Positions 41,172-53,430 of a stretch of 64,000 nt of DNA are shown piece after piece; position 1 is the stretch's first letter, and each line of letters starts with the position of its first letter. Position numbers and translations under genes: made by a program. The stretch comes from Prorocentrum cordatum (lineage: Eukaryota > Sar > Dinophyceae > Prorocentrales > Prorocentraceae), in NCBI GenBank assembly GCA_963575745.1, contig CAUYUJ010006569.1, forward strand, positions 247,501-311,500, in the 5' to 3' direction. Below the pieces are notes generated by a model. The model searched no databases. It was given only the letters and a program-made list of their open reading frames with translations, and was not told where the DNA came from.

Positions 41172-41735
41172 ACAGCAACAGCAAGCAGAATCCTCACCAC
41201 GGATTCGCAATTCAGCCACGCACCCAGGGACAATGAATGACCGTTCGGCCCCCTCACTCTGATTAATCAGATGCTCGACCGCATCACTCCACCGCCCGCC
41301 CTCCTGCAAGCCCCCCGTCCGCCCAGCAGTCGTGTGCCGCTGCACGGAGCCAACGAAACCTCCGCCCCCACCCCCAGACCTCCGACAAGGTGTTTTTTCT
41401 TCAACGGGTGGCCCCAGAAGTGTAATTTTTTTTGCCCCAGATACTCTGTTGGCGGCCCTGGGGCCCGAGGACGGGCCCCCGAGTCCGAACTCGAGGAACA
41501 GCGCCGGACTGAACAAATCGGATGTCGGAGATCTGGGCGCGACGACGACGGCAACGACGATCGGCGACAACCCGCAATTCACTACCTGGGCGGGGAAGGG
41601 GGCGGGAGAGGACCTCGACAGAGTTCTCCGCCGCACCCCGACGAGAGCTTATTCAGCCACTGGCGCAACGCGGCGCACCCCAAGCCCCAAAGGCGCAGAT
41701 TGCAAACCACACCCTGGCGTAAGCACACATCTTGT
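41138..41735 (-). other. Coding-like stretch of unknown function (minus strand)
   Basis: After a short AAC/CAG repeat the minus strand holds an open stretch with SDAVEHLINQSEGAERSF and IVPGCVAELRIRGEDS. Composition and the lack of low complexity suggest it could be an exon or an old transposon piece, but no family is recognised and the plus strand is open too. Confidence 0.25.
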
Positions 41736-41778
41736 AATCGGCGAGACGAGACGACGACGCCAACGACGCCAACGACGC

Positions 41779-41837
<59 letters not shown>

Positions 41838-41848
41838 GCGGCGGCGGG

Positions 41849-41915
<67 letters not shown>

Positions 41916-41930
41916 AACGACGACGAGGGC
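41736..41930 (+). repeat. (GAC)n/(GGC)n/(GACGGC)n array
   Basis: GAC triplets turning into GGC and then GACGGC hexamers. Confidence 0.95.
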
Positions 41931-42239
41931 TGGGGCGCGCCTTGCGCCAGGGTTCCTCACCGCCACTCTTTGGGAGAAGAAGGAGAGCACGCCGGGGCTC
42001 TTGCTGGGCGCCAAGAGCAGCTGCGGGAGGAGGGCGGGCGGAGGGAGCGAAGAGGGCGAGCTGGGGGGAGGAGGATGGGCTGAGCGAGGGAGAGAGTGAG
42101 CGAGGAGGATGACCCCCACCTCCTCGCGTCTCGACATGTTGGCCAGCATGGGCCCCGAACAGGAAGCTGCTGCACCGTGGAGGTGGATATCATGCTGTGT
42201 AGGCTGCGCGGTGTGAGCTATGTGGTGGAAGCGATGTTT

Positions 42240-42410
42240 TGTGAGATATGCTGTTTAATATGTGTATATATATATATATGTATGCTGTGTGAGCTCTGTG
42301 GGTTGAGCGGTCCGAGCTAGGTGATGTAAGCTAGGTGATGTAAGCTATGTGGTGCAAGCTATGTGGTGCAAGCTATGTGGTGTGGGCTGTGTGGTCTGAG
42401 CCAGGTGGAG
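42240..42410 (+). repeat. (TA)n and ~15-bp minisatellite
   Basis: (TA)n at 42264-42280, then about six units of 'gtaagctatgtggtg'. Confidence 0.8.
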
Positions 42411-42444
42411 TCCCACCAGCCATTTGGGCTAAGGTGGTATAGCG

Positions 42445-42905
42445 ATATATTTCTTCCTCGTGTGAAACCTCTTCCCGTCGGGGAGGGGTACATTGCCCCT
42501 CCGTTGCATGGAATTTTGTCGGGCCGGCCGCGATGTGGCAGAGGGGCAAGATGGCTTCAAGAGGGCCCCCGGTGCTCTTAGATGGTCTCCAAGATGGCGC
42601 AAGATAGCCGGCGATAGTTTAAGATAGCTTCAGACATCTCTCCAAGAGGCCCGGATATCTTTCTATCCTCTTCCCAAACCCCCTCTCCTTTCGGGGAGGG
42701 GTACACTCCCCCTCCCCTCCGTGTTTTTTTTTCGGGGCGGGCGGCGGTGTGGCAGAGGGTCCCTATTCGACCAAGATGGAACCAAGAGGGCCTCCGATGC
42801 TCCAAGACGGTTTCCAAGAGTGCTCAAGATAGGCGACGATGGTTCACAATAGCTTCCGACGTATCTTCAAGAGGCTTGGCGAAGGCCACAAGACGGTTCC
42901 CAGTG
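42445..42905 (+). repeat. ~230-bp tandem duplication
   Basis: Two diverged copies (about 42.46-42.67 and 42.68-42.90 kb). Each has 'cggggaggggtaca', then CCCCTCC, 'gcgatgtggcagagg', 'ccaagatgg', 'ccaagagggcc', 'gcaagatag..gcgatagtt' and 'caagaggc'. Confidence 0.75.
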
Positions 42906-42979
42906 CTCTCGGAACCCCCTGTGAACCCCCCAATCCCCCAAGAGGCCAAAACCCTTCAACAACCAGAAAGGAAAATCAA

Positions 42980-43145
42980 CGGTGCGTTACGTCTCGCCTG
43001 CATGCTTCCGATCCGCTTTTGAGGCGCCAAGATGGCCCCAGGATCGCCCAAGAGGGGCCCCAAAAGGGACCCAGGTGGCCCCACAGGCGGCCCCAAGAGC
43101 GCCTAAGAGCGGTCCAAGGGGGCTAGAAGAGGGCGCCAACAGGCG
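42980..43145 (-). repeat. CCAAGATGGCCCC minisatellite
   Basis: Units 'gccccaagagggcccc', the reverse complement of the CTTGGGGCC array at 5.5-6.3 kb. Confidence 0.6.
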
Positions 43146-43184
43146 ATGTTGCTGGCCCCGAATGGGCAAAGCAAATCGCGCCCC

Positions 43185-43395
43185 AAGGAGGAGGAGGAGG
43201 AGGAGGAGGAGGAGAAGCAAAAGGAGGAGGAGGAGGAGAAGGAGGAGGAGGAGGAGGAGGGACCAGGGAGGAGAGAGGAAGGAGGAGGGAGAAGGGAGGG
43301 AGGGGGAGGGGGGAGGGAGGGGGGGGAGGGAGGGAGGAGAGGAGGAGGAGGAGGAGGAGGAGGAGGAGGAGGAGGAGGAGGAGGAGGAGGGAGAG
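43185..43395 (+). repeat. (GGA)n array
   Basis: GGA with GGGA and AGGG variants. Confidence 0.95.
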
Positions 43396-43626
43396 CATGC
43401 GCCAAGGGGGGGAGGCGCGCCAGCAACAACAGCAGCGAAGAGAGAGAGAGAGAGAGAATGTCCCCGTCCTGCGCGCCGATCTACCTGACGATCGGAGCAA
43501 GGCGAGCACTGCGCCTCTTGACCTGCTTGAGACGGGCACGCACGCGAGCTTCCAGCCGACGAACCCCACTCGGAGGCTGAAGTGATGGCGCGAGGCGCAG
43601 ATCGTGGTAAAACTGAAAGGCTGGAT

Positions 43627-44090
43627 CTACGAAAAGGAACACAACACCAGTTCGTTTTGCGCAGAGGCGGCCCAAAGGAAAATGGACGCCTTTTCGGGGC
43701 CAGAAAGCGAGAGGAACGACGGAGGAATGGAGATAGAAGGCTGGACGCTGTCAACACCATGCGGGCAACTAATATAGCGCAGAAAATGATCGGCCCCAAG
43801 CACACCACAGAACACGCGCGGAACCGTGCGACCGCGAAGACGGGCAGAACAGCACCAGCCGTTCGAGGAGGTTTTCAAAACAGAGACAACTACACAGGCA
43901 GGAACTAAGTTTGCTAACCTCCTCAGAGCCATCAGAGCTAGATCAAGATCACAACACCTCGAAGCTACCCCCAGTTCCTCAAGACGATACAGAAGCGGAA
44001 CGCAATACCCTTCAGGAGCGGCGCTGCGAAGCCATCTCTCGGCAGCGGCCTGAACCCTCGGGGTACCAGCTGTCGGGGCACGGGGCACGG
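43627..44090 (-). pseudogene. LINE C-terminal region
   Basis: An open frame with RWLRSAAPEGYCVPLLYRLE, LMALRRLANLVPACVVV, SNGWCCSARLRGR and VFCGVLGADHFLRYISCPH, i.e. C-x2-C...H...C-x-H-like spacing of a LINE C-terminal zinc motif. Confidence 0.75.
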
Positions 44091-44442
44091 CACATACAGT
44101 CGGGGCGTTGACCTAAGGAACCCAAAATAAGGAACGGGGCTCCTTTTCTCCATAAGTGAACCTTCGATTTCCGATCGAAGACAGAAGGAAAACCGGAGGC
44201 AAGCTGTGAAACACTTAAGGAACGCGGAGCCCCTCCCCAACCAAAAGGGTTCCTTCTTCAGGGCCCCGACTGTAGCTGTTCGATACTGGAGCGCAGAACG
44301 CAACTCGAGCTCTGGCGCCCCGGCGGGTCGTGCCCCCACGGAAGGTTGCACCCGTCGCCGGTGGCCGGCGCCTGGACCCTCGCCTTCGCTCGGAAGAGCT
44401 CGGTCGAGCGGCAGGCAGATCTGCGAAGGGCCGCCCGAGAGG

Positions 44443-46000
44443 TCAGGCACAGCCTCCGGACCTGGCAGGGCCATCCCACCGAGGGCAGCTTCTCGAGCAC
44501 AACGGCGCCGATCGCGTTCCTCGATACCGCCGGCCGCGGCCTGCCCCGGCGCAGCGACGGGGCCGCGCGCGAGCTTCTGGAGGGGGGGAGAACTGGGAGA
44601 CGCGCGGAAGACAGCTGAGCGCTTGCTGTTCGAACAGGGCGATGCCTTTGACGAGGCCGAGGCCCCGGGCTCCGACGTCGCGACTCCGAGAAAGGGCGCT
44701 CGCGGGCGGGGGCGATCCAGGAACGGTTCTTTGGGTCACAGCCGAGATGGGGTTCTTTGGGTCACGGCCGAGATGGACCCCAAGGGCGTTTTGCGGGGCG
44801 CGAGAGGAAGAGGGGAGACCAGCGTCACGCAGCAGGCGGTCGTATCCATATTGAGACAGATCGGCGAGCGGAGCGATAACAACTTTCGATTCGTTGGCCT
44901 GCAGCGAGGGCTGCACATTCGCGCTCAGGAGAAGCACGAGCGAAGGAAAGGTGCACGTCTTGCGCAAAAAGCCCGACGTCGTCGGCACGCCCGCCAAGCA
45001 CTGCTGAGGCACGGGCAAGTCTCGAGCCCAGCATCCGCAGGATGGAGCCAATGCACATACGAGCGAAGAGGAGAAAGGTCACCCTCGCGCGATCCCCCGC
45101 TTCGCCCACACTCCAGCCTCCCGAGGCCCGCAGAAGGAAACGGATGACCAGACGTCGGTATAGTGCGCGGTACCAGCCCTGCGAACTGCCTTGGGGAACT
45201 TCGAAGCTTCCAAAATGAACGCGATCATGAAGCGGAGGAGGTGGGGGAGCCGGCCTTGATATCGAAGGTCGCGCATCCTGTAGTTTGGATCCCGTCCTGG
45301 ATGAACCGCTCAACGGCCTGGGACCCAAAAGCAACAACTCGGTTCGTAAAGTTCGTCCCAAGGATGAAACCCTCTGGAGACCTACGCAACATTCCTGAAG
45401 GACACGCGCGAACGGTCGGTTGACAACCCGGCTGATCAGCTCGTTGTCAGAGCTGCTTAGCGCGATCGGCCCGGTCTGCTCGGGCGATCGGAAGACCGCA
45501 TTGAAGGTGTCTGCGGGGCTCTCGCCCTCGGGCAGAAAGATCGCCACGCCGTGGTTATATTTGGCTTGACGCTGACCACGCGCCAGAAGAACTTGACGCA
45601 CTCCCAGGAGAGGTTCCATCGTGCAGGCGCCGCCCCGAGACCGCGCGCAGCACGGAATGCCGTCGGGCCCTGGACGCGAGTCTCTGGCGCACTTGGCGGA
45701 CCGGCAAAACTCTTCGAATTCCAACTCCCAAAACGTCGGGGAGGGCACCTGCGAGATGATGGGCAGGAGCTCCCGCCGACGCGAGCGCTGGCCGACGGCC
45801 AGAGCGCGCGCCTGTCCCCAGTGCTCTGCAAGCAACAAGGCCACTGCACGCGTCTCGGAAACTTGTTGACCCGCGGGGTCAGAAATGCCAGAGAGCGAAA
45901 TATTCCTCCTCCTTTGGCCCAAGGCGCACACATGGGATGCTAGCTTGTTCCGGGCAGCTTGTTTTTGAACAGCGGGGCGATTGGGCTCCTCGTTATCTTG
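44443..46000 (-). pseudogene. LINE reverse transcriptase (frameshifted)
   Basis: Pieces: DSRPGPDGIPCCA (RT motif 0), AIFLPEGESPADT, GPIALSSSDNELISRVVNRP (fingers), and after frame changes VRDLRYQGRLPHLLRFMIAF and SVLGGRADDVGLFAQDV-like text with A-D-D at 44986-44975. Then RDVGARGLGLVKGIALFEQQ. Frameshifts occur between motifs, so it is non-functional. Confidence 0.8.
44715..44775 (+). repeat. 29-bp duplication in the LINE
   Basis: 'ttctttgggtcacagccgag' and 'ttctttgggtcacggccgag' follow each other, 29 bp apart. Confidence 0.85.
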
Positions 46001-47240
46001 CATATCTCTGCGTATCTGCTCGGTCATGAGACGCCTCGGGGAATCCCTGGATATCCACCCAAGTACAAAGCCCCCCGCAGATAAAGTTCCGAATGTCAGC
46101 GAGCGCACTCGAAGCACAGCGCAGAAAAAACAAGCCGCCCTCGCCGATCGCGCGGAAGAGCTGCGCGAGCCCAATGGACCTTCTCCTCCACGGATAATGG
46201 GCCACCAGATCGCGAATGACATGCGTCGCAGCCTCCCTGATGGCACATTTCGTCTCTTCCCGGGCGAAGACAGGACCGGGGTCGCGTGGGCCACCTCTTT
46301 CCAGAAGGTCCTCTAAGAAGGGGCGGCGCTGAGCCCGCTTGGGGGCCCAAGACGGAATGCGAATGCCACCGGGCCGCGAAATCCGCAATCGCAAGGCCAC
46401 AAGCGCACGGCCAGACATGGCCCACTCCCCGTGCGCCGCCGAAAGCAGCGGACTGTTCCGCTTGAAATCGAAGAGAGCGCTGCTTGGGACGTAGCCGCGC
46501 AGTCTGTCCAGGCGAGCGCGCGACGCGATGTTGGGCCCGGGGCCGCTTGCATCCATCGCGCGACGGATGAAGTGGTGTTGGCCAACCTCGCACAGGTCGG
46601 GAAATATCGAATTCAAGTAAGCATCGCGGTTGGAACTGCCGGAGCGGACTCCCCCATCAGCAGAGTAAGAGCCTCTGCCCTCGGCGGGAACGTTGACATC
46701 GCCGCGGCAAAGACGGCGCCGACGTCAGCCCTGAGAAGATGATTGCGGATCGCCCGAAGTTCACCTCTCTGCTGCATGATAGAGGCCCCAGGATCAACGT
46801 GCACATCGCGCATTTGCACGCCGCCGCGCTGACCGTGGAGCGCGACGAGGCACGCGCGACCAGGCCTAAGCGAGAGAAGATGAAGGGGAAGAAACTGGCC
46901 CCGAAGCCGAAGATGCGCAAATATTAGACTGCCACAAATCGCTCGATCGTCAACGAGGCGCCCCCCATCCCGAGAGCACTGCTGCACTCTTTTCGAAGAG
47001 CTCCAAATCGCGTCGGTTCCCACGGGCCTCCTGGATACAGACGACATCGTAGGTTTGACAAAGCCGGGGCAGATGCTGAACTTGCCTCCTGAGTTTCGCG
47101 CGACAGGTCGAGAGGCCCCCGAGCAGAGACTGAGCATTCCAGGCGACAATCGAGAAACCGGCGCCGGGGTAGAACGGCATAGAGCAACAGCCAGGCGGGG
47201 AACTCACAGAAGCAGAAGACGAGGAAGAGGAGCACGAAAC
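46000..47240 (-). pseudogene. LINE endonuclease remnant and EN-RT linker
   Basis: FSIVAWNAQSLLGG and YDVVCIQEARGNR mark the N-terminal EN motifs at about 47.16-47.03 kb. After frame changes come DVHVDPGASIMQQRGELRAI, HHFIRRAMDASGPG, IASRARLDRLRGYVPSSA and a linker reaching about 46.0 kb. Catalytic residues are only partly traceable. Confidence 0.75.
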
Positions 47241-47403
47241 CGAAGAGGGGCTGGAAATCGAAGAAGAGCTGGAACTAGACAGAGGACCTGGGAATCAACG
47301 AGGACCGCCGCCTCCTCGCACGCGACGCACCGCGCGCGCTCGGCAAGGGCGAGCACCCCCGCGGCCCCCGACTAGAGTCGGACGCGATAGGCAAGAAACA
47401 TTC

Positions 47404-48504
47404 CTATTCGAGGGCGCCCTTCGCGAGAGCCGAGACCTGGTCTCTCTCCATCAGCAAGGATTTGAAGGCTCCTAACTCTGGGCCGATGCTGGCGGACGTG
47501 TCGGGGCCCCCAACGAGCGCGCACAGGGCCGTGACCTCCTCGTTCCCGGTGAAGAACAGGATGCCTGGGTGCCCGTTGACCCCCCGGCGACGCCCTGGCC
47601 GACGCCTCTGCTGGCGAGGTGCCGCGGAACTCCCCGCCAGACCCCCCAGGCATAACATTGCAACGGCGAACGTCAGGCGCGGCGTCGCGGCGAGCGCGAG
47701 GGGCGAGAGCACCTCTGGGGGTGTCGAACTGCAGCCTGTGAAGCTTGACATGCCCGGAGAAAAGGCCGTCGCGTCGGTGGCGGACTCGAACTTCGCAGAA
47801 TTCGCTTCGCTGAGACTGTCGGCGGCGATCTCCTTCGGAGCTTTGATGTGAGACGGCAGGCGCGGGGCGACCTTCTCATTCGTGATCTCGGTCCTCCCAC
47901 GTTCGAGCAGAGGATCCATGAAACCTCCAATCCAAATCTTCGCGTTGCCGGCGTCGCGCTCGAAACCGCCAGAACCAGTGAAGCCGCCAGAAAAGGTCGG
48001 GGCCGCGGAACGAGACCTCCATCGGGGCAGAGACGGAGCAGCAGACGGAATGGAACGAGCGCTCGCAGCGTCAGCCTGCGATTGGGGCTCCAGCGCTCTG
48101 GCTTCAACCCTGGCAAATAATGCGGTCTCCTGGGCAGGGCCCAAACCAATCTTCACTTCCGCTTCGAGGGTGTCCAACCTGGCGGTGATCAATGAGACGT
48201 TCTCCTCGCGCTTTTGCGCGGAAGCCTGAAGCCCTGCAACATCGCCATGCGCGGCCATGTCGCGCACCATGCGGGCGAGACTAGCATGCAACGCGGCGCC
48301 GGCTCCCTCTTCAGATCCGCGCGCGCGAGCCCGTCGCTGAAAATCCTCTGCCCCCTCCGCGGCGACGTCGGCGCCACGGGGCCGCGGCGGCGGAGGGCGC
48401 GGCAGGACTGGGGGCGCCCGCCCGAGCACGACACTCGCATCGCTCCTCGAAGATGAGCTGCCCGCACAAGTGGGCCCCACTCCCACTCGGGCCAAACTGG
48501 CCAC
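47404..48504 (-). pseudogene. LINE ORF1
   Basis: 366 codons open. N-terminal Pro/Arg-rich part, a coiled coil (REENVSLITARLDTLEAEVK, about res. 120-140), then a Ser/Ala-rich linker and KIWIGGFMDPLLERGRTEI (about 188-206), which looks like the first strand and helix of an RRM. The frame then appears to shift (Ala/Leu-rich text). It continues as NGHPGILFFTGNEEVTALCA near the end. Confidence 0.75.
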
Positions 48505-48535
<31 letters not shown>

Positions 48536-48640
48536 GAGGAGGAGGAGGAGGAGGAGGAGGAGGAGGAGGAGGAGGAGGAGGAGGAGGAGGAGGAGGAGGA
48601 GGAGGAGGAGGAGGAGGGGGAGCAGGAGGAGGAGGGGGAA
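48505..48640 (+). repeat. (GGA)n array
   Basis: Near-perfect GGA triplets, over 40 copies. Confidence 0.97.
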
Positions 48641-48722
48641 CGGACAAGCTAGGTGCGCTCGCGTCATATCTGACATCCTACCCCTCCCTCCCATCCCTTA
48701 CCATGGCGCAGATCCCCTCTCT
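48641..48722 (+). repeat. Dispersed repeat next to a GGA array, copy 2
   Basis: 'ggacaagctaggtgcgctcg' then 'catatctgacatcc' and CCTCCCTCCCATCCC, matching 4655-4735 in sequence and in position relative to a GGA array. Confidence 0.7.
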
Positions 48723-49300
48723 ACTCGCACAGTCGGATGTCGAGCAGGGCAATGATCCCGAAAGGGTACGCGATGCATTGTAGAGCACGGCGTGGCATGG
48801 CGTAGAAGAGCACAGTGAAGCGTCGTATCAACCTAGCATTGCAGTGCATGCCGTGGCATGGCACGGCAAATGACGCCAGCGCTGCAGCGGGAGCACGAGT
48901 CGAAACGAGCGGAAGCGCGGAAATGAGGCAAACGCTGCAGCGGGAGCACGATTCGGAACGAGCGGAAGCACGCCGGAATCGGCCCGGGAGGCTTCCCGGG
49001 CGCCAGAAACAGAAATTCAGCATTTTCAACAGAAAAATGTGTATTGGAATGGCCTTTCTTCGGCGCCGCCTCGGAACTCGATTTTCTGGCGCCGGCCGGA
49101 ACCGGCTGCGGACCCGGCCTGGGCGCCGGCCCGGGCGCCGGCTCGGGCGTCCGGCCCGGGCGCCGGCTCGGGCGCCGGCCCGGGCGTCGGAATCGGCCCG
49201 GGAGGCCTCCCGGGCGCCGGGAGCAGAAGTTCAGCATTTTCAAAAAAAGAAATGTGTATTAGAATGGCCTTTTTTTCGGCGCCGCCTCGGAACTCGATGG
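48723..49300 (+). repeat. Spacer between divergent LINEs: nested tandem duplications
   Basis: A 56-bp pair (48.87-48.97 kb: 'gctgcagcgggagcacga' then 'gaaacgagcggaagc' twice). A ~218-bp duplication (48.97-49.08 and 49.19-49.30 kb; each has CGGAATCGGCCCGGGAGG, 'ttcagcattttcaa', 'aaatgtgtatt' and 'ggcgccgcctcggaactcga'). Between them is a GGCGCCGGCCCGG minisatellite (49.09-49.19 kb). Confidence 0.85.
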
Positions 49301-49430
49301 AGGAGGGAGGAGGGAGGAGGGAGGAAAAGGAGGAGGAGGAGGAGGAGGAGGAGGAGGAGGAGGAGGAGGAGGAGGAGAAGGAGAAGGAGGAGGAGGAGGA
49401 GGAGGAGGAGGAGGAGGAGGAGGAGGAGGG
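49296..49430 (+). repeat. (GGA)n array
   Basis: GGA triplets with GAA; ends where the plus-strand LINE coding-like region starts. Confidence 0.95.
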
Positions 49431-52400
49431 GCGCTTGGCCGAAGGCGGCTGCAGCGACCCCAGGAGGGCACGTTGCCGTTGCCGCGCCACCCCTTTGCGC
49501 TGCCCTCTGGGCCGCTACGCCGTTTTGCCGGGCATGCCGACCGCTGCGCATCGCGAGGGGGATCGGGGACCCGCCTGGCATCGCAGGCAAAAAGCAAAAC
49601 GAAGCTCCTCGCGCCATCTCCCCAGGCTCGCGCGAGCCCACCATTTGATCGACAGCGGCCGCGCCGGTCCCAGGTCAGCATCTGGAGGCGTGGCAAGCAG
49701 GTCGTCGACAAACTGGGATTGCCCGCGTGGGTAGCACGTTCAGCCTCGGCGCTGGTTCTGCCCCCGCGGGCAGAGGAGTCGCTCGCCGCGCGGGCAGATG
49801 GCAGCGCGCGACGAGGCTGCACAACAGTAGATCAGCAAGGCGGCCATCGCCTCGACGACGGCGGCGGAGGCTCATCAAGAGCGGGAGAAGCGGAAGCCCC
49901 CCCCCCCGACGGCGACCAGCTGGCCACCTACAAAAGGCGGGCCACAGAACGGCAGCTCACCCTTGCCAAGTTGGCGGCCGCAGCTAGGGTGGCCAACAAG
50001 TCAGCCGCCTCCAAGCAGGAGGAGATCGCGGTGCTGGGGCACGGCGCCTCGAGCTCAAGCCGCTCGGGGGCCAGCTCGCGAACGCGAGGTATCGCGAGAA
50101 GAGGCTGGGGCAGGTCCTGCGAGACACCGTCGAGAAGCGGAAAGAGCAAGAGATGAAGGCGATCGAGCTGGAGGAACTCACCCAGGATGCGCGCGCGACA
50201 GGGCAGGGCCTGGGGAACCAGCCGCAGGGGGATGGGGCGGCGGCAGAACAACGGGGTCTTTCGTCACCCCCCCGCGCCCCATGGCGATGGAGACCGCGGA
50301 GACGGGCTTCTCGGGCGGCCCCCCTGCGCCACCGCCTCCACCTGCCCCTCCCAAGCACCCCCCCCGTGCAAGAAGCGGTCCGCGATCCGCGCGGCGGCCG
50401 CGGGGGGCGGGGCCCTGCGGCCGAGGGCAGCGAGCAGCAGGGCGCGGGCCCCAACGCGCGCCTGAGCTACGACGAACAGGGCCCGACCACGATATCCACT
50501 GCGCTTCAGGCCACGATGTCTCGGCAGGACATGGCGGAGCAGAGTTTCGCCAACAACACGGCAGCCGCAATGACGGGCGAGGGGGGCGTCGCGCCAGCAG
50601 CGGGGCTCACTATGCAGGGCAAGGGGCGCCAAGGACCACGCGCCTGGCCCTCGCCCGCAGCGGCCTCCGCCAGCAATGCCAACGCCTCCGGCTCAAGTTC
50701 CGAATGCGCCGCCGGCTGCAGCCGGGCAGCCCAGTCCAGCGCCGACCGGGCCGCAGACGCCGGGGGCGGCATCGCAAGTTGCGGCGGCACAGTTCACTGC
50801 AGCGCATCCCGCCTGGTGGTCAAGAAGCGCTGCCAGCTCAAGGAGCCCGAGGGCCAGCTCACGCACGCGCAGCGCACTGCACTGCCTGGGGCGCCCACGC
50901 CGACGCAGATGCGGGGCTCGCTGCTGGAAGACGATTATTATCGCCGCTGTCAGAAGATCAACTGCGAGCTACCCAAACCATGAAGACTGTGGAAACCGAA
51001 AACGTTTTCCTCATTGGCCCGAGCCAGACGGCGACGGAGGATCCCAGCCTAGACAGTCGCACGGGCGGGCTCACCCAGCTGATGAAGGAGGCCAGCATCA
51101 GGCCCAAGACTGGAGCACGCTCAGCAGTGGGTGGGTGGGGGGGGACTCCACCTCGCAAGACGAACGAACATGCTCCACAGCGCGAACAAGGAGCTCTAGC
51201 TGATGCGCCACATGCGTCTACACACCCAGTCTCTCTGCTGAGTTCAGCAACTTTGGGCGGAGGAGCGGTTCATAATGTTATTGCTCGCGACGTTAGGGAT
51301 CCTCCAGAGAGACATCGCGAGCCCACATCGTCTTTCACAGTTCGGAAGTCTCCTGCTGCAGGGCATCGCGCAGTAGGTGGCGCGCAGAGCAGGCCCCGCG
51401 CGGCGCGGCGGGTCTCGTCCGCCGGAGCGAACCAACTTTCGATTTCCATTCGGCTTCATCATCGCCAGTTTACTGCCTCTCCTGATTGGCCTAGTCTGCC
51501 TCCCTCTGCTCTCACCGTAGGGGGGTCCACGAATGCCCGGGCCGAGAGAGCGGACGCGTCGCGGGCCAACGCGCCCCCGGTTTCTGAAAACTCGCGGGGC
51601 AGGCGCCGTTCTCGCAGAGCTGCTGACTCAAGTCAGGGACAAGGCAACGTTTCGCACGTTGGTCTCTGCAGTGTAAGCCCCGAGGCAAAGGAGCTCGACC
51701 CGGACGCCGCAGGCCAGCGCGCTGTGCATGACCCCCTCTCCCCGTCCCCGGATTCTTCGGGACCCCAGCCCGCGGGCGATCGGGCCCCGCCGGCCCCCGC
51801 CCCCCCCCCCCCCCGGGTCAACGGCTGCGGACTCAGGGGGCATCCCTACGCGAGGTTGTCTGGCATCGTGCTCCAGCGTCTCAGAGTGCAGCCCCAGTCG
51901 CTGCCGTTTTTCCTGCGTTTCCGCCGCTCAGGGAGGTTTTGCAGCAGGCGCCTGCGCAAGTCTTGGAGACCATCTCCGCGAGTGAGCTGAAGGCCGCGGG
52001 CCTCCTCGAGCAGGAGGCCATGCTCGGGCTCGAGACCTGCCCGACGAGAGACGGCCAGTGGCGCGGCCCCCAGCTCTTCACCGACGGCTCGCCGTTCACC
52101 AGACCAAGAAGGGGGGGGGGGGAGCGTGGCCAGTGGTCGCGGCTGGGAAGGATGAGGGAGGTGAGTCTTGTCTTGGAGCTCTCAGGGGTGAATTGAGAGC
52201 GCCGCGAGCATGGGAGTTGTGCCGGCGACCAGCACCAGCGCAACTACAGAGTACATTGGCTGAATGCATGCGCTGTTATGGCTTGGAGGAAGTCGGCCGA
52301 GGTGCAGGGTGACCATCTCGACGGAACCCACGCTGGCCCGAGGCGCTGCCGCTGGCTCATCAGCGCCAGCATGCGACAGATCCCGCGCCCGTTTCCTCGA

Positions 52401-52699
52401 TGCGGTCATGTTTTTCTCCGCCCCAGGTCCACGCGGACCTTCGCCGCGCCAAGGCCCGCAGGGGCCAGAGGCCATGCGCGCAACGCGTTGGCGGACGACT
52501 TAGCCGAGGCGGCGGCGTTAGGGAAAGTCAACCCCCGCCAGCTCCCTCCAGAGCGTCTTGTCAACGCTGATAGGTACCAACGTTGCCAGCAACGGGAGTG
52601 GCTATTGGCGCGTGGGCTTGATGCCTTTGCCTATCTATCCCCCTACTGCCTCGATGGCGCTGCCATCCCGGAGGGGGAGATGCGGCCCTTCAGCGTGGA

Positions 52700-53430
52700 G
52701 GAGCGCGACCGCGCCCGCCTGGAGGAGCAGCCCCCGACAGCGAAGCTCAAGGTTCAAGTCCAGTTGCGGGCTGCCACATTCAATCCTCAGTACGCGCGCG
52801 AACAGCACCGTGGAGGCACTCGCGCCAGTGCCAGGTTTCATCGACTCAATTTGATGAAGGAACCGCTTCGCGATCTTGGAGCGACCCTCGCGGGCATACA
52901 AGAGAGCAGGAACGAGCAATAGCTGAACGGGGCCTCGGGCAGGATCCATCTTCGGTTTTCGCCTGGCCACGGCGGTTTCAACATGGGGGCCGACCCGTGG
53001 GTCGACTTGCGCGCGCCCTGCGGGGAAATCAAAAGCAGGGACTTCTTCGTTCGAGCGAAACACTTCATTGTTCTGCACGCCCCCCCCCCCCCAGGGCCCT
53101 CGTAGTTTCGCGCGCGGCTCCAAGAGTCATGCGCAATATCAACGTGGCTCACGCCCCTCACCGTCGACGCCCCCTGGAGACTCGGGCGCAGTTCTGGCCC
53201 GAGCTCATCGCCCTTGCCGGTAAATGGCCCGAGCAGGATAAGAGCGGCGAGCTCGCGCGCACCTTTTGGCTCGAGCGCAAGCCCGCCGCCGTCGACGCGC
53301 CCGCGGCCACAGGCGATGGGGGCGCTTTCGCCTCAAATGGCGCTGGGCCCTCTCGCCTGGGCCACTGCTTGCTCATCCCTTCTCAGCGCAAGCTAGCTAC
53401 GCCAGGGTTCTACGCGGACTCGAAGCTCTG
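52700..53430 (+). pseudogene. LINE endonuclease remnant
   Basis: QLRAATFNPQYAR then LMKEPLRDLGATLAGIQESR (EN motifs 1 and 2). After a frame change MGADPWVDLRAPCGEI and SRDFFVRAKHFIVLHA, then a 13-nt poly-C tract and ALVVSRAAPRVMRNINVAHA with HRRRPLETRAQFWPELIALA. These match the EN order of dinoflagellate LINEs; the poly-C tract breaks one strand. Confidence 0.8.

Larger units (their letters stand above)
43600..48504 (-). mobile_element. LINE (ORF1-EN-RT), decayed, minus strand
   Basis: Reading from 48.50 kb downwards: ORF1, endonuclease, linker, RT and C-terminal zinc-like region, in several frames. The ORF1 start abuts a GGA array and then the dispersed repeat at 48.64-48.72 kb. It is a different family from the LINEs at 18-22 and 30-37 kb: the RT catalytic string is A-D-D and the tail has CVFCG-type cysteines. 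Divergently oriented relative to the LINE that starts at 49.44 kb. Confidence 0.88.

Noticed and set aside
50153-51990. 675-codon plus-strand ORF as a host gene
   Set aside because: Lies in the 5' part of a decayed LINE, is very GC-rich with Ala/Arg/Gly bias and competing open frames; only kept as part of the LINE call.
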